Shown here one piece after another: positions 36,218 to 44,474 of a stretch of DNA of 64,000 bases (positions are counted from its first letter, which is position 1; every line of letters begins with the position of its first letter). The notes under the pieces were generated by a model. It searched no databases, was not told the DNA's origin, and worked only from the letters and a program-made list of their open reading frames with translations. Source of the stretch: Mycobacteriales bacterium (GTDB taxonomy: Bacteria; Actinomycetota; Actinomycetes; Mycobacteriales; SCTD01); assembly GCA_030447385.1 (NCBI GenBank), contig JAUJOY010000001.1, positions 747,629 to 811,628 on the forward strand. Direction: 5' to 3'. The translations under genes and the position numbers were made by a program.

Positions 36218-37804
36218 ATGAGGCCGGCGGATCTCACCGTCGTCCTCCCGACGCGGGACCGGTGGCCGATCCTGCAGCGCACCCTCCGGGCCCTCGCCGG
36301 GCAGACCGTCGGTGGGTTCGAGGTGGTCGTCGTCGTGGACGGCGCGGACCAGTCGGTGCCCGACCTGCCCGGCGTCCGGGTGCTGCAGGTCGAGCACGGC
36401 GGACCGGGGGCCGCCCGCAACGCCGGCGCCCGGGTCGGCACGACCCCGCTCGTGCTGTTCCTCGGCGACGACATGATTCCGCGGCCCGACCTCGTCGAGC
36501 GGCACCTCGCCCGCCACGATGCAGGCCGCGCTCCCGAGCTGGCGGTGCTCGGTGCGGTGCAGTGGCACAAGGAGGTGCCGCGCACGCCGCTGCGGGCGTG
36601 GATCGACGCCACCGGGATGCAGTTCGACTACGCCGGCATCGTGGGGGAGGACGCCGGGTGGGGCCGCTTCTACTCGTGCAACGTCTCGCTGGACCGCGAG
36701 TTCTTCCTTACAGCAGGTGGTTTCGACCCCGAGTTCGTCTACTACTACGAGGACCTCGACGCCGGGCTCCGACTTGGGCAGGCCGGCATGCGCCTGGTCC
36801 ACGAGCCGGCCGCGGTGGCCGAGCACCTCCACAGCTACGACGAGCAGCAGTACGCCCGCCGACTCGTGGGCATCGCCGCGGGCGAGCGGCTCATGGCCGC
36901 CAAGCACCCGCAGCTCCGGCCCTTCTTCGCGCAGCGCTTCGCCGCGACGGAGGGGGTACGCCTGCCCTCGCGCCGGTGGCGCCGGGTCACCGGGTGGCCG
37001 CTTCCCGCGCCGCTGCGCACCCGCGCCCACGACGCCTGGCTGGCGCACTTCGCCCCGGCATTCCTCGACGCCTTCGAGGCACCCGAGGAGCTGGCCGAGC
37101 TTCAGGACTACCTGGGCGAGGACTACGACGAGCGGCTGCTGCAGGGCCACCAGCAGGCCGTCGACGCCGAGGAGCACGCCGCTGCGGACGAGCTCACCTT
37201 CTACCGGACCAGCCGGGCCTACCTGTACGACCTGACGGTCTTCGCGATGTCGGGCACCAAGCGCCCCTACCGCTCCATGGTCCGCCGGCTCACCCCGCCC
37301 GGCGCCCGGCTGCTCGACTACGGGTGCGGCATCGGCAGCGACGGGTTGCGCCTGCGGGCCGCAGGCTACGACGTGTCGTTCGCCGACTTCGCCAACCCGA
37401 GCACGGACTACCTGCGGTGGCGGCTGGCCCGCCGCGGACTCGACGCGCCGGTGCACGACGTCGAGCGGGACGTCCCCGGCGGGCACGACCTCGTCTACTG
37501 CTTCGACGTCCTCGAGCACGTCGACGACCCGTTCGGGTTGCTGGCGCGGCTGGAGTCGCTCGCCGACCTCGTCGTGGTCAACCTGCTCGAGCCGACTGCC
37601 GACGACGTCCACGTCCACAAGCCCCTGCCGGTACGGGCACTGCTCGACCACATCCTCGCCCGTGGCCTGGTGTCCTACCGGCTGCACCACGGCCGGTCGC
37701 ACCTGGTCGCCTACCGGGGGCGGCCGGCCACCGCCCGGGAGCGGGTGGGCGGCCGGATGCGCATCGCCCGGGACCGGCTCCGTCAGCCGCGGGCGCGCCC
37801 GTAG
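36218..37804 (+). CDS. Fusion of GT2 glycosyltransferase and methyltransferase
   Basis: A 528-residue two-domain protein. Residues 1-250 are a GT-A glycosyltransferase: LTVVLPTRDRWPILQRTL, DxD-like FLGDDMIPRPDL, CNVSLDREFFLTAGGFD and the YYYEDLDAGLRLG acidic motif. A helical linker (about 255-350) follows. Residues 360-500 are a class I methyltransferase: LLDYGCGIGSDGLRLRAAGY, then LVYCFDVLEHVDDPFGL. Such a protein could add a sugar and methylate it, or cap a chain. ATG 36218 has AGGAG upstream. The 3' end overlaps the convergent GT4 gene by 22 bp. Confidence 0.9.
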   Translation: MRPADLTVVLPTRDRWPILQRTLRALAGQTVGGFEVVVVVDGADQSVPDLPGVRVLQVEHGGPGAARNAGARVGTTPLVLFLGDDMIPRPDLVERHLARHDAGRAPELAVLGAVQWHKEVPRTPLRAWIDATGMQFDYAGIVGEDAGWGRFYSCNVSLDREFFLTAGGFDPEFVYYYEDLDAGLRLGQAGMRLVHEPAAVAEHLHSYDEQQYARRLVGIAAGERLMAAKHPQLRPFFAQRFAATEGVRLPSRRWRRVTGWPLPAPLRTRAHDAWLAHFAPAFLDAFEAPEELAELQDYLGEDYDERLLQGHQQAVDAEEHAAADELTFYRTSRAYLYDLTVFAMSGTKRPYRSMVRRLTPPGARLLDYGCGIGSDGLRLRAAGYDVSFADFANPSTDYLRWRLARRGLDAPVHDVERDVPGGHDLVYCFDVLEHVDDPFGLLARLESLADLVVVNLLEPTADDVHVHKPLPVRALLDHILARGLVSYRLHHGRSHLVAYRGRPATARERVGGRMRIARDRLRQPRARP

Positions 37805-38868
37805 GCCAGCAGGTGCAGCGGGCCGACGACGTCCCAGTCCCACTGCGCCGCGTGCGCGGCGCACCGCGCAGGGGCTCCGGGCTCCACCGCCAGTGCGACG
37901 GCCGCCACGATCGCCGCGGCGAGCCCCGCCGGGTCGTCCGGCGGCGCGATCCGCCCGACGCACCGGTCGACGATCTCGGGCATCCCGCCGGAGCGGCTGC
38001 ACACCACGGGGGTGCCGCTCGCGAGGGACTCCACGAGGACGAGCCCGAACGCCTCGTGGACGCTCGGCAGCACGCTGACGGTGGCGTCGCGGAAGCGGCC
38101 CGGCACGTCCGCCAGCTCTCCCTGGCCGAGGTCGTCGACGTGCGGCGCGACCACCCGGTGGATGCCCGGGTCCAGAGCATCGAAGGCGGCAGTCGGGTCG
38201 CCGCCGCCGGACAGGGTCAGCCGGGCGTCGGGCAGGAATTCCAGCACCGCCGGCATCGCGGCGAGCAGGACCGACAGCCGCTTGCGCGGGTCGGCGGCGT
38301 ACGCGGCGAACAGCAGCCGTGGCGGCCCGCTCCTCGGCTCGAGCCGGGGGACGAAGTCGGCGGTGCGCACGCCGGGCGGCAGGACCACCGGGCGCCGCCC
38401 GGTCAGCGCCTGCAGCCCGTCCGCTGCGGAGCGGCTCAGCGCAGCGGGAACGCGTACGGCCCGTGCCGCGCGACGGACGAGCGCCCGGCTCCAGGCACGC
38501 GGTGGCGGGTTGACGGGCGAGGGGTGGCCGAGTGCGGTCCACACCGACGGCTGCAGGGCGATCGCCGCGGCGACGCCCCCCGACGGCACGAGGGCGTGCA
38601 CCACGTCGTACCGCTCGCGCAGCAGGTGGGGGAGCACTGTCATGCCGAACGTGTCCAACGCCGTGACACCCCGCCCGGCCAGCCGGACGGGTGCCTTTAG
38701 CGGAAGGCGAACGACGTGCAGCCCGTCGAGATCGTGCGCACCCTCGCCCGTGAGGAGCGTGACCGCGTGCCCGGCGTCGGCCAGCCAGCGGCCGAGGTCG
38801 TGCACGTAGCGCTCCCCACCGCGGCGCACGACGGGCCAGCTGTACGGGTGGACCAGGGCGATGCGCAT
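37783..38868 (-). CDS. Glycosyltransferase family 4
   Basis: A 361-residue GT-B enzyme. RIALVHPYSWPVVRRGGERYVHDL at the start is the typical GT4 acceptor-domain loop with GG-E. LLFAAYAADPRKRLSVLL begins the donor domain, SVHEAFGLVLVESLASGTPVVCSRSGGMPE (two segments) holds the E-x7-E motif. No membrane helix. It follows the SDR gene by 24 bp and is likely the last gene of the rfbF-SDR-GT4 unit. Donor sugar unknown; the linked nucleotide-sugar genes may supply it. Confidence 0.92.
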   Translation of the reverse strand: MRIALVHPYSWPVVRRGGERYVHDLGRWLADAGHAVTLLTGEGAHDLDGLHVVRLPLKAPVRLAGRGVTALDTFGMTVLPHLLRERYDVVHALVPSGGVAAAIALQPSVWTALGHPSPVNPPPRAWSRALVRRAARAVRVPAALSRSAADGLQALTGRRPVVLPPGVRTADFVPRLEPRSGPPRLLFAAYAADPRKRLSVLLAAMPAVLEFLPDARLTLSGGGDPTAAFDALDPGIHRVVAPHVDDLGQGELADVPGRFRDATVSVLPSVHEAFGLVLVESLASGTPVVCSRSGGMPEIVDRCVGRIAPPDDPAGLAAAIVAAVALAVEPGAPARCAAHAAQWDWDVVGPLHLLAYGRARG

Positions 38869-38892
38869 GTCGGGGACCGGCTCAGCCGGGCG

Positions 38893-39891
38893 TCAGGGAG
38901 CGAACGGCGAGCCGCCGCCGGCGAGCTCGCGGCGGAACCAGTCGATGGTGCGGGTCAGGCCCTCCTCGAGGGAGGTCGACGGCTGCCAGCCGAGCACCCG
39001 GCGGGCCTTGGCCGAGTCGGCGTACATCCGGGGGATCTCGGTGGGGCGTTCGGGCAGCACGCCGAAGTCGGCCTCCACCGGGTTGCCCAGCAGGTCCAGG
39101 ATCGTCGTGGCCAGCTCGCGCATCGACACCTCCTGACCGCAGCCCAGGTTGAACAGCTCGCCGTCGATCCCGGGCGTCGTGAGCAGCCGCACGAAGCCGT
39201 CGGCGAGATCCTCGACGTAGTTGAACTCACGCGTCTGCCGGCCCTGGGTCATGGGGATCGGCCGGCCCTGCAGAGCGCGCGCGATGATCTCCGGGATGAT
39301 CCGGTCCGGCGACTGCGCCGGCCCGTAGGCGTTGAACGGCCGCACCCGCACGATCGGCCAGGAGCGTGCCTCGGAGAACAGCTGGCAGTACTGCTCGGCG
39401 GCCTGCTTGGACACCGAGTAGGGGGAGATCGGGTGCACCGGGCCGTCCTCGCGGAACGGCACGTCGACGTCGCCGTAGATCTCGCTCGTGCCGGTGTTGA
39501 CGAAGCGGACGTAGCCGTGCGGCTCGAGCGCCATCAGCAGGTTGACCGTGCCCTGCACGTTGGCCTGGATGCACTCGTCGACACGCTGCCACGACTTGCC
39601 GACGTGCGTGTACGCGCCGAGGTGCAGCACGTACTCCGGCCGGACCGACATGGCCACCTGCTCGAGTGCCCCCCGGTCGGTCAGGCTCGCCTCGTGCAGG
39701 GAGATCTCGTTCCGGAGGTGGAGCAGTCTGCCCGGGTAGACCGACGAGACGTTGCTCGTCAGCGCGTGGACGTGCGCACCCTCGGCGACCAGCCGCCGGG
39801 TCAGGTGTGAGCCGATGAAGCCCGAGGCGCCGGTGACGAGGACCCGCCGCCCGGCAAGGGCCCCAGCGAAGATGTCCTGCGGTGCAGCCAC
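38893..39891 (-). CDS. Extended SDR nucleotide-sugar epimerase/dehydratase
   Basis: A 332-residue NAD(P)-dependent extended SDR. TGASGFIG (20-27) binds NAD, TGTSEIYG and the Y158-x3-K162 pair in PYSVSKQAAE are catalytic, and VRPFNAYGP is the substrate loop. The look is that of GDP-mannose 4,6-dehydratase/UDP-glucose epimerase-type enzymes. The first strand lacks the longer insert of CDP-glucose 4,6-dehydratase. GTG 39891 with GAGGGAG lies inside the end of rfbF (91-bp overlap). It probably acts on the sugar nucleotide made by RfbF; exact chemistry is not determined. Confidence 0.9.
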   Translation of the reverse strand: MAAPQDIFAGALAGRRVLVTGASGFIGSHLTRRLVAEGAHVHALTSNVSSVYPGRLLHLRNEISLHEASLTDRGALEQVAMSVRPEYVLHLGAYTHVGKSWQRVDECIQANVQGTVNLLMALEPHGYVRFVNTGTSEIYGDVDVPFREDGPVHPISPYSVSKQAAEQYCQLFSEARSWPIVRVRPFNAYGPAQSPDRIIPEIIARALQGRPIPMTQGRQTREFNYVEDLADGFVRLLTTPGIDGELFNLGCGQEVSMRELATTILDLLGNPVEADFGVLPERPTEIPRMYADSAKARRVLGWQPSTSLEEGLTRTIDWFRRELAGGGSPFAP

Positions 39892-40583
39892 GGTGCTCCC
39901 TCGTCGGTGGCGAGCCGGTCCAGCTCGAGAACGTCCTTGTGCGTGTCCATCGACCGCCAGAAGCCCTCGTGACGGTAGGCGTAGAGCCGGCCGAGGCTGC
40001 CGAGGGCCGGCAGCAGGTCGCGCTCGAGGCTGGGACCGGACCCGGCGACGGCAGCCACCGCGGCGCGCTGGAAGGCGAAGAAGCCCGCGTTCACAGGATG
40101 GTCTGCAAGGCGGGGCTTCTCGGTGAACTCCGTGACCCGGCCTTCGTCGTCGAGCACCAGCGTCCCGTACGGCGAGGGCAGCGGCACGACGGTCACGGTC
40201 GCCCCGGCGCCGGAGGTCCGGTGCTGGTCGAGCAGCGCGGAGAGGTCCACGTCGCCGACACCGTCGCCGTAGGTCAGGAAGAAGGTGTCGTCCACGTGCG
40301 GCAGGCACCGCACGGTGCGCTCGCCCGTGTCCGCCTCCAGGCCGGTGTCGAGGACCCGGACGTTCCAGCTGTCGGGCAGCGTCGTGGCCCAGTCGGCGAT
40401 CACGCCGCCCTTGAAGCCGGTGGCGAGGACGAAGGAGGTCACGCCCTGACCGGCGTAGATGTCCAGCACGTGCCGCAGGACCGGCTGGCCCGCGACCCGC
40501 AGCATCGGCTTGGGCACCTCGGAGGTGGCGGGCCAGGCGCGCGTGCCGCGTCCCCCGCAGAGCACGATCGTCGTCAGCGGCAC
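39801..40583 (-). CDS. rfbF: Glucose-1-phosphate cytidylyltransferase-like nucleotidyltransferase
   Basis: A 260-residue sugar-phosphate nucleotidyltransferase. CGGRGTRAWP and PKPMLRV (with K25) form the NTP-binding site. The stretch TFFLTYGDGVGDVDLSALL and the end YRHEGFWRSMDTHKDVLELD follow RfbF (CTP:glucose-1-phosphate cytidylyltransferase) closely. CDP-glucose would feed dideoxysugar or related routes. No recognisable CDP-glucose dehydratase accompanies it. The last 30 residues are read out of frame across the SDR start, so a lost stop codon is likely. GTG 40583 is set by TACTGT 7 nt upstream (leaderless). Confidence 0.88.
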   Translation of the reverse strand: MPLTTIVLCGGRGTRAWPATSEVPKPMLRVAGQPVLRHVLDIYAGQGVTSFVLATGFKGGVIADWATTLPDSWNVRVLDTGLEADTGERTVRCLPHVDDTFFLTYGDGVGDVDLSALLDQHRTSGAGATVTVVPLPSPYGTLVLDDEGRVTEFTEKPRLADHPVNAGFFAFQRAAVAAVAGSGPSLERDLLPALGSLGRLYAYRHEGFWRSMDTHKDVLELDRLATDEGAPWLHRRTSSLGPLPGGGSSSPAPRASSAHT

Positions 40584-40590
40584 GCCGTGC

Positions 40591-40596
40591 ACAGTA
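40591..40596 (-). promoter_or_regulatory. -10 element, leaderless rfbF promoter
   Basis: TACTGT on the minus strand lies 7 nt before GTG 40583. It selects this start over GTG 40592. Confidence 0.65.
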
Positions 40597-40618
40597 GTGG
40601 CGCCGCGTGCGGCCGCCC

Positions 40619-40624
40619 TACAGT
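40619..40624 (+). promoter_or_regulatory. -10 element, leaderless methyltransferase promoter
   Basis: TACAGT lies 6 nt before GTG 40631. With the minus-strand TACTGT at 40591-40596 it makes a compact divergent promoter pair within 48 bp. Confidence 0.65.
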
Positions 40625-40630
40625 CGGGGC

Positions 40631-41350
40631 GTGAGCCGGCAGACCGCTTCCATGCGTTCCTACTGGGACGAGCGCGCTCGTCTCAACGCCGCCTTCTTCG
40701 TCGACACCAGCCTCGACTACGACGCGCCGGACATGGAGCGCTTCCTCGCCACCGGCCGCGAGATCGTCCGGCTGGCGGTCGACGAGGCGCCGGTGCGGCC
40801 GGCCGTGACCGGTACTGCGGTCGAGATCGGCTGCGGGCTCGGCCGGGTGTGCCTGGCGCTGCACGAGCGCTTCGACCACGTCATCGGCTACGACATCGCG
40901 CCGGAGATGCTCACCCGCGCTCGGCAGCTCGTGCCCGGCGGTGTCGACCTGCGGGTCACCGACGGGGAGTCCCTGCCCGGCCTGGCCGACGACTCGGTGG
41001 ACCTCGTCGTGACGTTCACCGTCTTCCAGCACATCCCGGACGTCGACGTGATCCGCCGCTACGTCCTGGAGGCCGGGCGGGTTCTGCGCCCTGGCGGCGT
41101 GTTCGCCTACCAGTGGAACAACACGCCGGGCGAGCGCTACTGGCGGGCGCGCCGAGCAGCGATGGCTCTCGTGCAGCGTCTGGGCCGTGGTGACGCGCAC
41201 GGACGGGACCGGCCGCAGTTCCTGGGCTCGCGCGTGCCCCTGTGGCAGATGGACGAGGCGCTGGCGCAGGCGGGGCTGCAGCGCGTGGGCCTGCGCGAAC
41301 CGGGACAGCTGTTCACCTGGGGCTGGGCGCAGCCCGTCGGCGGTCGTTAA
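40631..41350 (+). CDS. Class I SAM-dependent methyltransferase
   Basis: A 239-residue methyltransferase. MRSYWDERARLNAAFFVDT near the start is typical of Methyltransf_11/25 enzymes in glycan clusters. VEIGCGLGRVCLAL is SAM motif I, YDIAPEMLTRAR motif post-I, DDSVDLVVTFTVFQHIPD motif II and AGRVLRPGGVFAYQWNN motif III. GTG 40631 is placed by a TACAGT box 6 nt upstream. The final 4 bp overlap the convergent GT fusion. Divergent from rfbF, it may share regulation with the nucleotide-sugar genes. Confidence 0.9.
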   Translation: MSRQTASMRSYWDERARLNAAFFVDTSLDYDAPDMERFLATGREIVRLAVDEAPVRPAVTGTAVEIGCGLGRVCLALHERFDHVIGYDIAPEMLTRARQLVPGGVDLRVTDGESLPGLADDSVDLVVTFTVFQHIPDVDVIRRYVLEAGRVLRPGGVFAYQWNNTPGERYWRARRAAMALVQRLGRGDAHGRDRPQFLGSRVPLWQMDEALAQAGLQRVGLREPGQLFTWGWAQPVGGR

Positions 41351-43548
41351 AGCAGCAGCCGGCGCGCCCGCAGCGACCCCTCGACGAGGCTGACGGCGCC
41401 GACGAGGTCGGCCAGGGCGAGCTGCGCCAGCCGTACGGCGAGCGGTCGTCCCGGTCGCCGGCGGGCGTCCGGCAGGGCGGTCCGCAGCCAGGGCGCCGCC
41501 GCAGCCAGGGGCAGCACCCGGCGCAGGCCGACGGCCAGCAGGAGGCCGGCCAGGGCGGCGTCCGCCGCTGCGGTCCGCCGGGACAGGGCGCATCCCTGCC
41601 AGAGGTGCGTCCTCAGCTCGGGGACCTCCTTCGCCAGGTGGGGGAACCCCGTGAGCCGACGCCGCGAACGCAGGTGGCCGCGGTAGTCGTCGGGCAGCCA
41701 GCGGTGCTGCACGACGGCGCGCGGAGCCCACGCCGCTCCGCCGGCGCGGGCGGCTGCGGCGCCGAGCAGGACGTCCTCACCGAAGCCGCGGTCCGCGAGG
41801 CCCGCGTCCGGGAAGCCCCCCAGCTCGGTGAACAGCGCCGCGCCGATGCCGAGGTTGCAGGTCTCGTAGAGCCCGGTCGGTGCGCGAACGGTGATGGTCC
41901 GGTCCCAGGGGCCCGACGCCCCCTCGGCGTGCGGGACCGTGCGGCCCTGCACGATTCCGACGCCCGAGGCGAGGGCGTCCACCAGTGCAGCGGCCCAGCG
42001 TGGCTCCGGCAGGCAGTCGTCGTCGGTGAGCGCCAGCGCCGGGCCGCGGCTTCGGGACGCCGCTGTGTTGCGGGGGATCGAGGGCCCGCCGGTGGCCGGC
42101 AGGCGCAGTGCCAGGACGGGCAACGGGCTGACCTGCACCCTGGAGCGCAGGTGCTTCCACGTGCCGTCGGTCGAGCCGTCGTCAGCGAGGACCACCTCGA
42201 GCCCTCCGGGCGGCGAGATCTGCCGCTCCAGCGCCGTGAGCAGGTCGTCGAGGAAGGGCTGCCGGTCGTGCGTCGCGACGACGACGGACAGAGCGGGGGA
42301 GGCGGTCGCCCACGACCGACTCGCGACGTCCTCCAGGACCGGCGCCGTACGCGGGGCCGCGGCCTCGCGGTGCAGCTGCTCCAGGACGTCGGCCAGTCGG
42401 TCGGCGCCGTACCGGGCGGCGGTGCGCGCGCCACCGTCGGCGAGAGCGGTCCGCAGCTCGGCGGAGCCGGCCAGCCGCTGCACCTGCGCGGCCACGGCCG
42501 CCGCGTCGTCCGTCGGGACCTCCAGGCAGTTCCGCCCGTCGACCAGGAACTCCGCCGAGCCGCCGCGCCGGGTCGCCACGACCGGCGTCCGCTGCGTCAT
42601 CGCCTCGAGGGGCACGAGCCCGAACGGCTCCTCCCAGCGCGGGGTGAACAACAGGGCGTCGGCCTGCCGGTAGGCGTGCCGCAGCTCGGCGCGGGGCAGC
42701 GCCTCGACGCGCAGGCGGTGCCCGACGTCCTGCTCGTCGGCGAGGCGCAGCAGGTCGCGCAGATGCGCCGGGTCGGGCACGCCGACGAGACGCAGGCGCG
42801 CCGCCGGCAGCAGCGCGAGCGCCCGCAGGGCCGTGTCGAACCCCTTCCGCGGCTCGATGCGGCCGACGGCGAGCAGCTCTCCCCGCCAGGGCCGCTCCTC
42901 GGCCGCGCCGACCAGCGGGAAGTCGTCGGCGTCGACGCCGCTGCCGACGACGGTGCTGTTCGGGAACGCCCACCGGCTGCGGTCCCGGACGCGCTCGAGG
43001 GTGAAGGCGCTGACATAGGACGCGCGGCAGCGGTCGAGGTCCGGCAGGTCGGTCGGCACCCCGCTCAGCAGCTCGCCGAGCCGGCGCGCGGGGGCGTGAC
43101 TGTGCGACCAGGCGTCGAGCCACGCGTCGACGCGCGGGCCGTACACCGGCCACTCGTCGCAGACGTTGAGGACCACCGGCACGCCCGTGCGCTGGACGAC
43201 CGTCAGCAGCGACAGCGACATGCCGCCCATGTGCCAGACCGACACCACGTCCGGCCGGGCGTCGTCGAGCGCACGGCGCAGGGCGCGATGGTTGCGTCGC
43301 TCGAGCGCCCACCGCTGGAGCACCCGCGGGCGCAGGAACGCGTGCTCGGACCAGTACCAGTCGAGCTCGCGCCGCACGTGCGGCTGCGCCTGGGGCGGCT
43401 CGACGACGCCGGCCAGGGTCGTGGCGGTCGTCAGGACCGTGACGTCGTGGTCGCGTGCCCGCCAGCGGTCGACGACGTCGCGGCAGGACATCTCGTAGCC
43501 GCCCATGGCATTCGGGGGGTAGAGGTTGGACAGGACGAGGACGCGCAC
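41347..43548 (-). CDS. GT4-GT2 fusion glycosyltransferase
   Basis: A 733-residue protein with two glycosyltransferase domains. Residues 1-410 are GT4 (GT-B): VLSNLYPPNAMGGYEMSCRD, AVGRIEPRKGFDTAL, then FTPRWEEPFGLVPLEAM with E-x7-E. Residues about 425-650 are GT2 (GT-A): LSVVVATHDRQPFLDDLL, LADDGSTDGTW, LTDDDCLPEPRW (DxD), GFGEDVLLGAAAARAG. The last 60 residues are hydrophobic and end RARRLLL, like the GT2 at 28957-29931. It could add two sugars in sequence. GTG 43548 follows the upstream GT2 gene by 1 nt (coupled). Confidence 0.92.
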   Translation of the reverse strand: MRVLVLSNLYPPNAMGGYEMSCRDVVDRWRARDHDVTVLTTATTLAGVVEPPQAQPHVRRELDWYWSEHAFLRPRVLQRWALERRNHRALRRALDDARPDVVSVWHMGGMSLSLLTVVQRTGVPVVLNVCDEWPVYGPRVDAWLDAWSHSHAPARRLGELLSGVPTDLPDLDRCRASYVSAFTLERVRDRSRWAFPNSTVVGSGVDADDFPLVGAAEERPWRGELLAVGRIEPRKGFDTALRALALLPAARLRLVGVPDPAHLRDLLRLADEQDVGHRLRVEALPRAELRHAYRQADALLFTPRWEEPFGLVPLEAMTQRTPVVATRRGGSAEFLVDGRNCLEVPTDDAAAVAAQVQRLAGSAELRTALADGGARTAARYGADRLADVLEQLHREAAAPRTAPVLEDVASRSWATASPALSVVVATHDRQPFLDDLLTALERQISPPGGLEVVLADDGSTDGTWKHLRSRVQVSPLPVLALRLPATGGPSIPRNTAASRSRGPALALTDDDCLPEPRWAAALVDALASGVGIVQGRTVPHAEGASGPWDRTITVRAPTGLYETCNLGIGAALFTELGGFPDAGLADRGFGEDVLLGAAAARAGGAAWAPRAVVQHRWLPDDYRGHLRSRRRLTGFPHLAKEVPELRTHLWQGCALSRRTAAADAALAGLLLAVGLRRVLPLAAAAPWLRTALPDARRRPGRPLAVRLAQLALADLVGAVSLVEGSLRARRLLL

Positions 43549-43549
43549 G

Positions 43550-44437
43550 TCAGGGCGCTCCCGTCCTCGTCCCCGGCCGCAGGCCCAGGTGAGCCGGCAC
43601 CTGCCGCCACCAGAACCGGCGCAGGTCGCCGTTGCCCGCGAGGGCTGCGGCGCGTACGGCCCCGCCGGCGTTCGCTGCCTGCCACAGCGCGCCGCGTCCC
43701 GGGCCGAGGTAGCGGCGGGTCACGATGTTGGCGTTCGCGATCGCCACCCGCTGGCGCGCGAGCCCCCAGCGCTGGTCGCCGGAGGCGTTGCCGACGTGGC
43801 GGACGACGGCGTCCGGCGCGAGCCACACCTGCCAGCCGGCCCGGCGCGCGCGCCAGCACCACTCGAGGTCCTCGGCGTACATGAACAGCGACGGGTCGAG
43901 CGGACCGAGCGCGTCGACGGCGTCGCGGCGCAGCAGCACGGCGGCGCCGACGACCCAGCCGACCTCGTGCGGCCCGGTCGGGATGCGCCGCTCGACGGGG
44001 CGCAGGCCCGAGCGGAGCGCACCGCGTACGGTCGGCAGGTCGTGGCCCGAGGGCTCGACCTCCCCATCCGGCCGGAGCAGCGTGGGCGCCACGGCCGCGG
44101 CCTGCGGGTGCTGCTCGGCGACCGTCACGAGCCGGCGCAGCGCCCCGGCCTCCGGCCAGGCGTCGGAGTTGAGCGTGACGAACCAGGGTGCGTCGCTGCG
44201 CCCGAGCAGGGTGTTGACCCCGCTCGCGAAGCCGACGTTGTTCCCGACCTCGAGCTCGATCTCCGGGAAGCGGGAGGCGATCGCCGCCGCTGTGCCGTCG
44301 CCGGAGCCGTTGTCGCGGACCAGCACCCTCAGGTCGACGTCGACGCTTGCCGCCAGCAGCCGCTCGATCGCGGCGAGGGTCAGCTCGCGGGTGTTCCACG
44401 TGACGATGCCGACGTCGACGCGCGGCCGGGTCACCAT
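43550..44437 (-). CDS. Glycosyltransferase family 2 (rhamnosyltransferase-like)
   Basis: A 295-residue GT-A enzyme. VDVGIVTWNTRELT, NNVGFASGVN, LNSDAWPEAGAL and the strong MYAEDLEWCWRARRAGW motif are those of the WbbL/rhamnosyltransferase-like subgroup that acts on lipid-linked sugars. VGAAVLLRRDAVDALG precedes it. ATG 44437 is supported by TAGCCT 7 nt upstream (leaderless). It is followed at 1 nt by the GT4-GT2 fusion gene, so three sugar transfers may be encoded in one message. Rhamnose as donor is only a family-based guess. Confidence 0.9.
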   Translation of the reverse strand: MVTRPRVDVGIVTWNTRELTLAAIERLLAASVDVDLRVLVRDNGSGDGTAAAIASRFPEIELEVGNNVGFASGVNTLLGRSDAPWFVTLNSDAWPEAGALRRLVTVAEQHPQAAAVAPTLLRPDGEVEPSGHDLPTVRGALRSGLRPVERRIPTGPHEVGWVVGAAVLLRRDAVDALGPLDPSLFMYAEDLEWCWRARRAGWQVWLAPDAVVRHVGNASGDQRWGLARQRVAIANANIVTRRYLGPGRGALWQAANAGGAVRAAALAGNGDLRRFWWRQVPAHLGLRPGTRTGAP

Positions 44438-44444
44438 CGACCGG

Positions 44445-44450
44445 AGGCTA
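44445..44450 (-). promoter_or_regulatory. -10 element, leaderless GT2 promoter
   Basis: TAGCCT on the minus strand, 7 nt before ATG 44437. Confidence 0.65.
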
Positions 44451-44474
44451 CCGACCTCATGCCCTCCCCGCTGA

